Shown: piece by piece, positions 16,020 through 24,651 of the stretch
Numbering within the stretch: position 1 is the stretch's first letter
Layout of the letters: every line of letters begins with the position of its first letter
NCBI GenBank assembly: GCA_900542495.1
Contig: UQNW01000022.1
Location: 1-41,954, forward strand
Length of the DNA: 41,954 nt
Source: an uncultured Roseburia sp.
Lineage (GTDB): Bacteria; Bacillota; Clostridia; Lachnospirales; Lachnospiraceae
Direction of reading: 5' to 3'
The notes under the pieces: model-generated
Database searches by the model: none
Told to the model about the DNA's origin: nothing
What the model saw: only the letters and a program-made list of their open reading frames with translations
Program-made: the position numbers and the translations under genes

Positions 16020-17417
16020 ATGGCAAATTTAGTAGAGACAGTGGAAAGAAAAGCATTTGGTGTCGCAGTCGATGCAACATTAAAAAATCTGAATAAGGAT
16101 CGTGAGAAAGCACTTCTGCAGATTGTTGACCTTGCAGAAAAATTTATGGGAAACAACTTCAGCAAAGAAGCGTATGATGGCGCGAGAGCAATGATCAAAA
16201 ATCCAGATCATAAATGGATGAGATATGTAAACCGTCTTTTAGACGAAACAGATCCACACGTTGCTAAAATGACAGCATTAAACCTTGGTTTTCAGGCTGC
16301 ATTTTTAGGAACAAAGACAATCCGTAAGATGAGGGAAGTACACAACTGTAACATTCCATGGCTGATCTTAATGGATCCGACATCTGCATGTAATCTGCAT
16401 TGCACCGGATGCTGGGCAGCAGAGTATGGTAATAAGTTAAACCTGACATTTGATGAAATGGACAGCATTGTCACACAGGGCAAAGAGCTTGGTATTTACT
16501 TCTATATGATGACAGGTGGCGAACCACTGGTACGTAAGGCAGATATTATCAGGTTATGTGAGAAACACAATGAATGCGCATTTCACTGCTATACAAACGG
16601 AACGCTGGTAGATCAGGCATTCTGTGACGAGATGAAACGTGTCGGAAACCTTTCCTTATCTATTTCTTTGGAAGGATTTGAAGATGCGAACGATTTCCGT
16701 AGAGGAGCCGGTGTATACGATAAAGTGCTTCACGCAATGGATCTGCTCCATGAAAATGGATTGATTTTTGGTAACAGCGTATGCTATACTCGTAAAAACA
16801 TGGACGCAGTTACTTCCGATGAATTCTTCGATCTGCTGATCGAGCATGGCAGCCGTTTTGCATGGTATTTCCATTTGATGCCGGTTGGTATGAAGGCAGC
16901 TCCGGAACTGATGCCTACAGCAGAACAGCGTGAATATATTTACCACAGAATCCGTGAAGTTCGTGCAAAAGAAGGCGGAAAAGAAATCTTCGTTATGGAC
17001 TTCCAGAATGATGGTGAGTTTGTCGGCGGATGTATCGCAGGCGGCAGAAACTACTGCCACATCAATCCAAAGGGAGATGTTGAGCCTTGCGTATTTATCC
17101 ACTACTCCAGTGCCAATATCCGTGAGAAATCATTGCTTGAATGTCTGAAACAGCCATTATTCATGGCATACAGGGATGGTCAGCCATTCAATGACAATAT
17201 GTTAAGACCATGTCCAATGCTTGAGAATCCGGAATTGTTACAGAAGATGGTACATGAGACCGGAGCACATTCTACCGATGTGGAAGAGGCTGAGCCGGTA
17301 GAACATTTATGCGGAAAATGCGAAGCATATGCATGTGAGTGGAAGAAGACTGCGGATAAACTGTGGGAAGAGCATCCTTATCATCAGAAAGGATACACAA
17401 ATTTCAAGAAGAAATAA
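16020..17417 (+). CDS. radical SAM protein with Cys-rich C-terminus, possibly lipid-related
   Basis: A 465-aa protein. The first 115 residues are helical. The radical SAM cluster motif CNLHCTGC has Cys124, 128 and 131, and MMTGGEPL follows as the SAM-binding GGE motif. The C-terminal third has further cysteines (GGCIAGGRNYC, DVEPC, RPCPM and CGKCEAYAC), implying auxiliary iron-sulfur clusters of SPASM type. ATG 16020 is chosen because CGGAGGA lies 7 bases upstream; a TTG at 15993 is in frame. It sits 12 bases before a lysyl-PG-synthase-type membrane protein and near an LTA-synthase-like gene, so lipid or envelope modification is my guess. The reaction is unknown. Confidence 0.85.
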   Translation: MANLVETVERKAFGVAVDATLKNLNKDREKALLQIVDLAEKFMGNNFSKEAYDGARAMIKNPDHKWMRYVNRLLDETDPHVAKMTALNLGFQAAFLGTKTIRKMREVHNCNIPWLILMDPTSACNLHCTGCWAAEYGNKLNLTFDEMDSIVTQGKELGIYFYMMTGGEPLVRKADIIRLCEKHNECAFHCYTNGTLVDQAFCDEMKRVGNLSLSISLEGFEDANDFRRGAGVYDKVLHAMDLLHENGLIFGNSVCYTRKNMDAVTSDEFFDLLIEHGSRFAWYFHLMPVGMKAAPELMPTAEQREYIYHRIREVRAKEGGKEIFVMDFQNDGEFVGGCIAGGRNYCHINPKGDVEPCVFIHYSSANIREKSLLECLKQPLFMAYRDGQPFNDNMLRPCPMLENPELLQKMVHETGAHSTDVEEAEPVEHLCGKCEAYACEWKKTADKLWEEHPYHQKGYTNFKKK

Positions 17418-17429
17418 GAGGCGAGACCA

Positions 17430-18434
17430 ATTAGTAAAAAGCAGAAAAATCTTTTGAAATGGCTATTTGTAATTTTAATTATAGGAGCGATCGTATATAC
17501 CTTCCGGGATACAGCGGGACCAATCTTAGAGCAGTTAAAAGAAACGACACCGTCTGTTCTCGCAGGTATATGCGTGATGTCAGGGATATATTGTCTTGTT
17601 GAGGCACTGATCACTACAGTGCTGGCAAAACAGTATAACCCTGATTTTCGTTATCAATGGGGAATAGAAAACATGTTTTTCTGTTCCTTTTATCGTGTTG
17701 CGACACTTGGAAGCGGCTCCGGTGTTGCAGCGATCATTTATCTGAATGAACACGGTGTTGATTATTCAAAAGGATTTGGAATGTACATGCTCCAGTATGC
17801 ATTCCATAAGATCAGCATAGCGATTTATTCGGCGATTTTCTTTTTCCTAAGCTGGAATTATATGTGCGGACATTTTGGAGGTTATACCTGGCTGCTTCTG
17901 GCGGGGTATGCTATTACCATGGTGATCACACTGGCACTGATCCTGTTCTGCTGTTCCACAAAGTTCCATCAGCTGATTTTTGCAATGCTTGATTTCTTTA
18001 ATAAAAAGGGAAAGTATGACGCATTGGAACAACAGTTGAGAGAACAGTGCGCAGATTTAGAAGCCGCTTCTAAATATCTTCTGCACAAGAAGAAAATGGT
18101 CGCCGGTGTGATCGGCTTAAACCTGTTAAAGCTCTGCTTCTGGTATGGAATGCCGTACCTTCTTTTTGCAGGAGATAAAAATATTAATCTGGTGGAAACC
18201 ATGGCGATCACCGCATTGTCCGTTATGCTTGCTGCCGTAATTCCGGCACCGGCGGGGATTGGTTCCACCGAGTTTGTATTTACCGGACTTTTTGCCGGGA
18301 TTGTTGGGACAGGCATAGCCGGTTCGGCGTCTCTGTTATATCGTTTTGCCACATTTGTTTTTCCATTTCTGATCGGTGTAGCTGTGGTGATCACACGAAA
18401 GATCAGGGAACGGCGGGCAATGGAAAATCTTTGA
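17430..18434 (+). CDS. lysylphosphatidylglycerol synthase TM-region / flippase-like family protein
   Basis: A polytopic membrane protein with about eight helices, containing the family motif PAPAGIGSTEFVFTGLF near residue 274. It matches the flippase half of MprF and the UPF0104 group, without the catalytic aminoacyltransferase half. Start: ATT 17430 gives M-SKKQKNLLK, a positive tail before helix 1, and has GAGG 8 bases upstream. The first standard start, TTG 17454, has no ribosome binding site. I therefore favour the rare ATT start but cannot prove it. It is coupled to the radical SAM gene, reading in the same frame right after its stop. Confidence 0.85.
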   Translation: MSKKQKNLLKWLFVILIIGAIVYTFRDTAGPILEQLKETTPSVLAGICVMSGIYCLVEALITTVLAKQYNPDFRYQWGIENMFFCSFYRVATLGSGSGVAAIIYLNEHGVDYSKGFGMYMLQYAFHKISIAIYSAIFFFLSWNYMCGHFGGYTWLLLAGYAITMVITLALILFCCSTKFHQLIFAMLDFFNKKGKYDALEQQLREQCADLEAASKYLLHKKKMVAGVIGLNLLKLCFWYGMPYLLFAGDKNINLVETMAITALSVMLAAVIPAPAGIGSTEFVFTGLFAGIVGTGIAGSASLLYRFATFVFPFLIGVAVVITRKIRERRAMENL

Positions 18435-18463
18435 TGACACAGTCTGCATAGATGCAAAGGTTG

Positions 18464-18512
18464 ATACCTCATAATGACTTTTTTCATAAAAGTCATTGTG
18501 GGGTATTTTTTA
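18464..18512 (+). terminator. terminator of the radical SAM/flippase operon
   Basis: ATACCTCATAATGACTTTT pairs with AAAAGTCATTGTGGGGTAT, followed by TTTTTT. Confidence 0.85.
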
Positions 18513-18551
18513 AAAAAAAGAGGTCTTAAGAAAAGATTAAGCTTCACAAAA

Positions 18552-18579
18552 TTGACAAATTTTTATGGGATGATAGAAT
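18552..18579 (+). promoter_or_regulatory. sigma-A promoter of the LTA-synthase-like gene
   Basis: TTGACA, a 16-base spacer and TAGAAT, about 90 bases before the ATG. Confidence 0.65.
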
Positions 18580-18667
18580 ATCGTTGGTAAAGTGTAAAAA
18601 ACGGGTAAAATCGAGGTGAGATGCACGGGCGGATGCAGCGTGTGCAACAATTACAGGGAGCAGGAAG

Positions 18668-20614
18668 ATGAAGATTCGTCTGAAATTTGAAAAAACAAAT
18701 CTGATACGTCTTATCGTGGCAATGATTTTTGCGGCGGTATTATATTATAAAGTAACATTTCCGATTTATGTGCTGGCAGGTTTTGGAGCCTGCTATTTCC
18801 TGATCAAAAGTCTGGAAATTGAAATTAATAATAAATGGTTAAAACTGGCATTGAACGTGGTACTGCTTGGCGGCAGCAGTGTGCTGACGGCGTACATGGT
18901 GCAGTATCTTCTGCTGGATGCGGAACTTCGGGCGAAGATTACGGACGCGAAGATGTTTTTGAATGTCCTGTGCTGTCTGGTTGTCTATGTGGTCGTGCAG
19001 GTGTTTACAAAAAATGCGGGATTGACCTGTATTATTTCACATATCACACTGATAAGCTTTGCCGGAATTGACTATTTCGTTTATCTGTTCCGGGGAAATG
19101 AATTTATTTTCAGCGATCTGCGCTCTATTTCCACCGGTTTAAGTGTGGCTGGAAATTATGAGTTTGTGCTGGATGACAGAGCAGTTTATGTGGTACTGCT
19201 GTCGGTACTTTATGTGGCATTCGTGCGGAAAATCCATGTGAAATTTGAAAAAAGGCTCTGGATGGCAGTGGTATGTATTTCCATTGCGGTATTCTGCTGC
19301 GCTTATATTGGAACCGAGACAGAAGGCACTGTGACTGAGACGTGGGAGCAGAAGGGAAGCTACCGCAACGGTTATATCTTGAATTATGTGTTGAGTATCC
19401 GTGATTGCTTTATTGCGGAGCCGGACGGATATTCCGAGGAAGTGGTGACAGAACTTGAAAACCAGTATAGCGGCGATGGAGAAAGTTATGTAAACCAAAA
19501 TATAGAAAAGAAACCGACGATCATTGTGGTGATGAGCGAGTCGTATGCGGATCTGTCTGTCGTTGGAGATATTCTGACGAATGAGCAGGTGACACCGTAT
19601 TATGATTCCTTAAAGGATAATATGATCAAGGGACATGCCTTGTCCTCTGTCTTTGGTGCAAAGACACCAAATTCCGAGTGGGAGTTTATGACGGGCAATT
19701 CCATGGCATTTCTGCCGAGTGGTTCTGTCGTGTATCAGCAGTATATCAGTGACACACCGACTTCCATTGTGTCGAATCTGAAGAATATCGGTTACACCTG
19801 CGTGGCGATGCATCCTTATTATGAGACAGGCTGGAGCCGCAACGTGGTTTATCCGACCATGGGATTTGATGAAACACATTTTATTGATGATTTTGACCAG
19901 ACAAAACTGCTGCGAAAATATATTACGGATCAGGAATTATATGAGAATATCGTAGCGCGTTATGAGAGCAAAAAAGCGAACGAAGATCTGTTTATCATGA
20001 GTATTTCCATGCAGAATCATGGTGGCTACACGGAAAAATACCCGAATTTTAATGAGCAGATCCGGACACTTGGAGCAAGTTATTCCGATGCAAATCAGTA
20101 TCTGTCGCTGCTTCATGAGAGCGATAAGGCGCTGGAATATCTCATCAGTTATTTCCAGAGCGTGGATGATCCGGTGGAGATCGTCTTTTTCGGGGATCAT
20201 CAGCCGAGTTTGAACACAAATTTTTATAAGGGATTGAATGGAAAAGGACTGTCGGGATTGACGGAAGATGAACTGGAAAATCTTTATACGGTTCCATTTT
20301 TCATCTGGACGAATTATGACACAGAGGAAGAGGAAGTTCCGATCACAAGCCTGAATTATCTTTCGACCATGGCATTGGGGCGTGCAGGTATCACACTTCC
20401 GTCTTACAATCAGTTTTTGTCGGATATGCAGCAGACAATTCCTGCAATTAATTCGAGGGGATACTATTCTGTTTCCAGTGGCTGTTTTAAACATCTGGAG
20501 GATGCCACAGGAGAAGAAGCGGAGTGGATCAATAAATATCAGATTTTGCAATATAATAATATGTTCGATAAGAAGAAGCAGAGTAAGGTTTTCTTTCCGT
20601 ATTTACAGGAATAA
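18668..20614 (+). CDS. LTA synthase family protein (alkaline-phosphatase-fold sulfatase)
   Basis: A 648-aa membrane enzyme. Five or so N-terminal helices occupy residues about 10-215, and the extracellular sulfatase-like domain follows. Catalytic parts seen are the metal ligand Glu291 (VVMSESYAD), the nucleophile Thr333 (GAKTPNSEWEF) and Asp510-His511 (FFGDHQPS). LtaS enzymes transfer glycerol phosphate from phosphatidylglycerol. Some homologues add phosphoglycerol to other glycans, so the polymer is not certain. It stands after a flippase-like gene with its own promoter. The aldo/keto reductase starts 14 bases after its stop. Confidence 0.9.
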   Translation: MKIRLKFEKTNLIRLIVAMIFAAVLYYKVTFPIYVLAGFGACYFLIKSLEIEINNKWLKLALNVVLLGGSSVLTAYMVQYLLLDAELRAKITDAKMFLNVLCCLVVYVVVQVFTKNAGLTCIISHITLISFAGIDYFVYLFRGNEFIFSDLRSISTGLSVAGNYEFVLDDRAVYVVLLSVLYVAFVRKIHVKFEKRLWMAVVCISIAVFCCAYIGTETEGTVTETWEQKGSYRNGYILNYVLSIRDCFIAEPDGYSEEVVTELENQYSGDGESYVNQNIEKKPTIIVVMSESYADLSVVGDILTNEQVTPYYDSLKDNMIKGHALSSVFGAKTPNSEWEFMTGNSMAFLPSGSVVYQQYISDTPTSIVSNLKNIGYTCVAMHPYYETGWSRNVVYPTMGFDETHFIDDFDQTKLLRKYITDQELYENIVARYESKKANEDLFIMSISMQNHGGYTEKYPNFNEQIRTLGASYSDANQYLSLLHESDKALEYLISYFQSVDDPVEIVFFGDHQPSLNTNFYKGLNGKGLSGLTEDELENLYTVPFFIWTNYDTEEEEVPITSLNYLSTMALGRAGITLPSYNQFLSDMQQTIPAINSRGYYSVSSGCFKHLEDATGEEAEWINKYQILQYNNMFDKKKQSKVFFPYLQE

Positions 20615-20628
20615 GGAGGTACAGAAGA

Positions 20629-21657
20629 ATGGAAATGGTAACACTTGGAAAGACCCGGATCACGGTCAATAAGAATGGATTCGGGGCGCTCCCAATACAG
20701 AGGATCAGCACAGATGATGCAGTTGCGCTTGCGAGAAGAGCATATGAAGCGGGCATGACTTTTTTTGATACAGCAAGATTTTATACGGACAGCGAGGAAA
20801 AATTAGGCGAAGCCTTTGATGGAATGAGAGAGAAAGTCTGCATTGCCACAAAAACGGCAGCCCAGAATGCGGAAGGCTTCTGGAAAGATTTAGAGGTTTC
20901 CCTGCATAATTTAAGAACGGACTACATTGATATTTATCAGTTCCACAATCCTTCGTTCTACCCGAAGCCGGGAGATGGCACAGGATTGTATGAAGCGATG
21001 TTAGAGGCAAAAGCGCAGGGAAAAATCCGCCACATCGGAATTACAAACCACAGACTGGCAGTGGCAAACGAAGCCATTGATTCCGGTCTGTATGAGACAT
21101 TACAGTTCCCATTCTGCTATCTTGCGACAGAAAAGGATCTGGAACTTGTGAAAAAATGCAAAGAAAAGGATATGGGCTTTATTGCGATGAAGGCACTTTC
21201 CGGTGGACTGATCAATAATTCGGCAGCAGCTTATGCATTTGAGGCACAGTATGACAATGTACTCCCTATCTGGGGCGTGCAGAGAAAATCAGAACTGGAA
21301 GAATTTATTTCCTATATTGACAACCCACCGGTGATGAATGATGAGATCAAAGCACTGATCGGGCATGACAGAAAAGAGTTAAGCGGAGAATTCTGCCGTG
21401 GATGTGGTTATTGCATGCCATGTCCGGCAGGAATCGAGATCAATAACTGTGCGAGAATGTCACTCATGCTGCGCCGCGCACCATCGGATGCACAGCTCAC
21501 ACCGGAAATGCAGGCGAAAATGAAAAAGATTGAGAATTGTTTACACTGCAACAAATGTAAGAGCAAATGTCCGTATGGACTTGATACCCCAACTTTGTTA
21601 CAGAAAAATTATGAGGACTACAAGCGCGTGCTCGCCGGGGAAGTGAGCGTGAGATAA
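20629..21657 (+). CDS. aldo/keto reductase with C-terminal ferredoxin-like cysteine motifs
   Basis: A 342-aa protein. The TIM-barrel AKR domain (residues about 1-245) shows DTARFYTDSEEKLG with the catalytic-type Asp and Tyr, and QFHNPSF. The C-terminal 90 residues hold CRGCGYCMPCPAG and CLHCNKCKSKCPYG, two four-Cys clusters for iron-sulfur centres. This layout is common in anaerobic Clostridia and suggests electrons from ferredoxin-like clusters; the substrate is unknown. AAGGAGG lies 9 bases before ATG 20629. It may be cotranscribed with the LTA-synthase-like gene. It converges with the sensor kinase gene; no terminator was found between them. Confidence 0.9.
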   Translation: MEMVTLGKTRITVNKNGFGALPIQRISTDDAVALARRAYEAGMTFFDTARFYTDSEEKLGEAFDGMREKVCIATKTAAQNAEGFWKDLEVSLHNLRTDYIDIYQFHNPSFYPKPGDGTGLYEAMLEAKAQGKIRHIGITNHRLAVANEAIDSGLYETLQFPFCYLATEKDLELVKKCKEKDMGFIAMKALSGGLINNSAAAYAFEAQYDNVLPIWGVQRKSELEEFISYIDNPPVMNDEIKALIGHDRKELSGEFCRGCGYCMPCPAGIEINNCARMSLMLRRAPSDAQLTPEMQAKMKKIENCLHCNKCKSKCPYGLDTPTLLQKNYEDYKRVLAGEVSVR

Positions 21658-21676
21658 AAATATCCGTAATTGTAAA

Positions 21677-22984
21677 CTATGGCTTCATTTTCAACATAAT
21701 AATCGTGTGAAAAGTGAAAGTTTCCCCATCATAGTACATCTGCATATTTCCGTTATAGTTATGGACAATTTTTTCTATGCTTTTAATACCAAAACCATGT
21801 GCCTGTGGGTCAGGTTTGGAAGAAACAAGTTCCCCATTTGGAGAGAACGGATTGCAGGCACAGGAGTTAATCATTGTAATAATGATAAATGGTGTATGTT
21901 CTCTTTGGGTGGCAGAGATTTCAATATAGGAATCTTTGATGCGTTGTGACGCTTCCACCGCATTATCCAGCAGGTTACAGAATAGGGAAGTAACATCTGA
22001 ATCCGAGAGGAAAGTAGTGGTATTACTGCGGATATCTGCGTGAAATGCAATATGCAGATCATTACACACTTTTTTATAGCGGCACAAAATATTATTTAAT
22101 ATTTTGTGATCACATATCTTAGAGAATTCCAATAAATCAGAGGACTGCATTAGTTGATTAATGTAAGCTCTGATTTTTTCATTCTGGTTATCTTCATTTA
22201 ACAGTGCAATTGATTGAAGATGTTTTTTCATATCATGGATTAAAATACGCTGATTTTCGTTCTGCAGATGTAACATTTCATAATACCTCGCTGAATCCGA
22301 CTCTTGTTGGAGCAATAACTGCATTTCTGTAAATTCCATATATTTTTTTTGATGATACTGATTGATTCCGAACATAAGCAGATTAGCTGTCAGTAGAAAA
22401 ACAGCACTCAATGTAATCATCCAGTCAAGAGATGGTGGAAGGGTGGCGTTTTCTCCAATATTTATAAACGTGAACATAACAAAGACAGAGGCTATAGGGA
22501 TGAAAACAAGCAAAAATATGGACTTATCATACTGCCGACTGCATTTTTCCTGCTTTTTTATAAAATGAATGAGGAGATATATAACAGTAAAAAATATAAG
22601 TTTATTAAAGACTGTAAAAACCAAAAGATGATTAAATTCCCTACCATTATCAAGGAAATGAGGAGCAAATCGCTTGATAATTCCATATACTATCAACTCG
22701 CTCATGGACATAACTGCTGTCAGGATAGATGAATGAAATAATGCTGTGTACCAATTTAGATAAAACTGGATAACTAAGAAAATGAAATTCAACAAAAAAT
22801 AGAGAGCTACATTTAACCATATAGATTCAAACAGCGAACAAAAAAACAGGATAAAATATAAGCAGCATAGTGCGATAAGTTTTACCAAGAGTTTGCGTTT
22901 GGCAGAAAACAGATTGGAGGAATATTGCCAAAGTATAATTGCTTCTACAAGAAAACTGAAAAAATAACAAATAGCATTTTTCAT
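21677..22984 (-). CDS. AgrC-like sensor histidine kinase (GHKL domain)
   Basis: A 435-aa kinase. Residues about 1-205 contain six or so hydrophobic helices, as in peptide-sensing AgrC/ComD proteins. The coupling helix and phospho-acceptor region follow, with His in ILIHDMKKHLQS (about 250). The ATP domain has N-box LFCNLLDNAVEAS and G-box HGFGIKSI. It is the probable receptor for the cyclic peptide made by the agrBD pair at 24502-25229. GAGG lies 7-8 bases before its ATG, and it follows the response regulator gene by 5 bases. It belongs to the HPK10-type family and is not an orthodox EnvZ-like kinase. Confidence 0.9.
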   Translation of the reverse strand: MKNAICYFFSFLVEAIILWQYSSNLFSAKRKLLVKLIALCCLYFILFFCSLFESIWLNVALYFLLNFIFLVIQFYLNWYTALFHSSILTAVMSMSELIVYGIIKRFAPHFLDNGREFNHLLVFTVFNKLIFFTVIYLLIHFIKKQEKCSRQYDKSIFLLVFIPIASVFVMFTFINIGENATLPPSLDWMITLSAVFLLTANLLMFGINQYHQKKYMEFTEMQLLLQQESDSARYYEMLHLQNENQRILIHDMKKHLQSIALLNEDNQNEKIRAYINQLMQSSDLLEFSKICDHKILNNILCRYKKVCNDLHIAFHADIRSNTTTFLSDSDVTSLFCNLLDNAVEASQRIKDSYIEISATQREHTPFIIITMINSCACNPFSPNGELVSSKPDPQAHGFGIKSIEKIVHNYNGNMQMYYDGETFTFHTIIMLKMKP

Positions 22985-22989
22985 CTGGT

Positions 22990-23697
22990 TTACCTCGTAC
23001 TATCTAAATAAAGAAGATAGGCTTCTTTAAATGCGCTGTATTTCCTTTTTGTCAGATAGGCATGGAATTGTTCATCCGCCATGTGAACAAGAGTACGGTC
23101 AAAATCTGTGACATGTTCAAAATTGATAATGAAACTGCGGTGTGTCTGGAAAAAGCAGTTTTTGGGAAGAAGCTCCAGCCAATACTGCATATTGCGGATG
23201 GATTCAAAATCACGCTGAGTTGTATGTATCACTACTTTTCTTCCCTGTGCCTCCACTGCTATGACAGAGGATGCGGGAAGCGTATGTACACCCTGTTTTG
23301 TTTCAATGGGAATTTTGATTGTCATAGTATTATACAGGTCGACAGCATCTTTCATATTACGGAAAAACCGCTGTTTATCCAAAGGCTTTGACAGATACCG
23401 AAATACGTGAAAACGCATTGCTTCATCAAGATATTCGGAATAGGAAGTCACAATAAAAATAATGATATTATTATTTCTTTTTTTTAATTCATTTCCCACA
23501 TAGATGCCATTCATTCCGGGCATTTCTACATCAAGAAAAAGAATGTCTTTTTCACCTTTGTCTGCCAGTAGAGATTCCCCGTCAGAAAAACAGACCAGTT
23601 CAGGACATTTGACACCGATTTTTTCAAAAAAATTTCTTATATATTTCTGAAGCTGTTCGACTATCAGAGCATCATCGTCACAGATGAGTATTCGCAT
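22990..23697 (-). CDS. AgrA-like response regulator (receiver plus LytTR DNA-binding domain)
   Basis: A 235-aa protein. The receiver (residues about 1-120) starts RILICDDDA, with phospho-acceptor Asp in DILFLDVEMPG and the SKPLDKQ lysine. The C-terminal LytTR domain shows CFFQTHRSFIINFEHV. It should be phosphorylated by the adjacent GHKL kinase and activate the agr promoter. ATG 23697 is chosen with GGAG 8 bases upstream; a GTG 9 bases earlier is also in frame. It is first in a two-gene operon. A TATAAT at 23740-23735 (minus) is a likely -10. Confidence 0.9.
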   Translation of the reverse strand: MRILICDDDALIVEQLQKYIRNFFEKIGVKCPELVCFSDGESLLADKGEKDILFLDVEMPGMNGIYVGNELKKRNNNIIIFIVTSYSEYLDEAMRFHVFRYLSKPLDKQRFFRNMKDAVDLYNTMTIKIPIETKQGVHTLPASSVIAVEAQGRKVVIHTTQRDFESIRNMQYWLELLPKNCFFQTHRSFIINFEHVTDFDRTLVHMADEQFHAYLTKRKYSAFKEAYLLYLDSTR

Positions 23698-23734
23698 CTT
23701 TTTCACTCCATTTACAACGTATAATTTCCTCTAC

Positions 23735-23740
23735 ATTATA
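23735..23740 (-). promoter_or_regulatory. -10 of the agrA/agrC-like operon
   Basis: TATAAT on the minus strand, 38 bases before the regulator's ATG. No good -35 is visible, as expected if an activator is needed. Confidence 0.45.
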
Positions 23741-23835
23741 CAATAAAGGTTAGGAAAATACAAAAAAACTGTATGAAAAGACATTTTTTAGTGGATTTTG
23801 GGATTGAAGTTAAAAAATGGAAAAAAGTAAGAGAA

Positions 23836-23868
23836 ATTCCCGCATAGGATGCTAGGAATGCGGGAAAT
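23836..23868 (-). terminator. terminator-like hairpin after the XRE regulator
   Basis: On the minus strand, TTTCCCGCAT pairs with ATGCGGGAA across a 13-base loop, followed by the weak tract TTTCTC. Confidence 0.5.
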
Positions 23869-23874
23869 GCAAAA

Positions 23875-24231
23875 TTATGAAAGCATATAGCCGTCTTTGG
23901 TATTGTTTGTGCTATTTCTTTTTACAAGAAGTTCAATAAAATCTTTGGCAAGTTCTATATCGGACTGATTGCATAGACGTAATTTATCTGAAATATCCTG
24001 TGGAATGTTATATGCGTGCATTGTTCCAAGCAAAAGATAATCGGGCGTAACATTAAGGCATCTGCAAATACCGATAAAGGTATCCAGACTTGGCTTCTGC
24101 CTTCCGTTTTCTATGGAGGACATATGATTGTTTGATATTTCAAGAGCCTCTGCTAATTCTGCCTGTTTTATTTTCAATTCCTTTCGGCGTACTTTTATGC
24201 GAGTTCCCATTTCTTTATACTGAAATTCCAT
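23875..24231 (-). CDS. XRE family transcriptional regulator
   Basis: A 118-aa protein. The HTH domain (residues about 8-66) has RIKVRRKELKIKQAELAEAL, ISNNHMSSIENGRQKPSLDT and LNVTPDYLLLG, the classic XRE pattern. The C-terminal 45 residues are helical. It lies between the agrCA-like and agrDB-like operons, transcribed away from agrD, so it may set agr expression. This is position-based inference. AAGG precedes the ATG by about 8 bases. Confidence 0.88.
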   Translation of the reverse strand: MEFQYKEMGTRIKVRRKELKIKQAELAEALEISNNHMSSIENGRQKPSLDTFIGICRCLNVTPDYLLLGTMHAYNIPQDISDKLRLCNQSDIELAKDFIELLVKRNSTNNTKDGYMLS

Positions 24232-24450
24232 ATGAATTACCTTCTTTCTTATTGTATCTTATCAATAGAAACAGCAAGAACGAAGAATGTTATACAGAAA
24301 TATTCTGTGTTACATATAATATAATTAATTTATTGCATAATGTTTTCTGTATCACATACATTTTGTGCGTGAAAAGTTTTATTTTATCCCAAAATTGTAA
24401 AGAATTGTTCTGTTCATACCAAAGGACTCGTTTATAGAAGGAAAATCGTT

Positions 24451-24456
24451 TATTAT
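24451..24456 (+). promoter_or_regulatory. candidate -10 of the agrDB operon
   Basis: TATTAT lies 46 bases before agrD. No -35 is present at the right distance; instead CGTTTATA and CGTTTATT repeat with 18-base spacing (24429 and 24447). This suits an activated promoter, but I could not identify a sure LytTR direct repeat. The rest of 24232-24501 shows AT-rich DNA without further signals. Confidence 0.35.
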
Positions 24457-24501
24457 AGTTCCTGTGAATATCAATGATAATCTGGAGAGGAGGAACTTGC
24501 A

Positions 24502-24651
24502 ATGAAAGGTAAGTTATCAAAAGCGGTTGCAAAGGGAATGGTATCAGTTTTGAATACATTTCTGCGTGCTGATGCAAATTCAGCGGCATGTGCTATTACA
24601 TATCAACCCAAAGCACCAAAAGAATTAGCAAGATACAGGAGAACGAAATGA
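24502..24651 (+). CDS. agrD: AgrD-like cyclic (thio)lactone autoinducer pro-peptide
   Basis: A 49-aa pro-peptide that is easily missed. The N-terminus is an amphipathic, Lys-rich helix (about residues 1-24, KLSKAVAKGMVSVLNTF). The core follows: NSAACAITY, then QPKAPKEL, matching the conserved xPxxPKEL tail that follows the signal peptide in AgrD proteins. Cys30 can form a thiolactone with Tyr34, predicting a five-residue ring CAITY with an upstream tail. GGAGAGGAGG precedes the ATG. Its TGA overlaps the ATG of agrB (ATGA), so they are translationally coupled. Confidence 0.9.
   Translation: MKGKLSKAVAKGMVSVLNTFLRADANSAACAITYQPKAPKELARYRRTK

Noticed and set aside
24300..24500. Clear LytTR (AgrA) binding repeats before agrD
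   Set aside because: Only loose ATTGT/ATTGTT repeats and CGTTTAT repeats at non-standard spacing are found, too weak to call.
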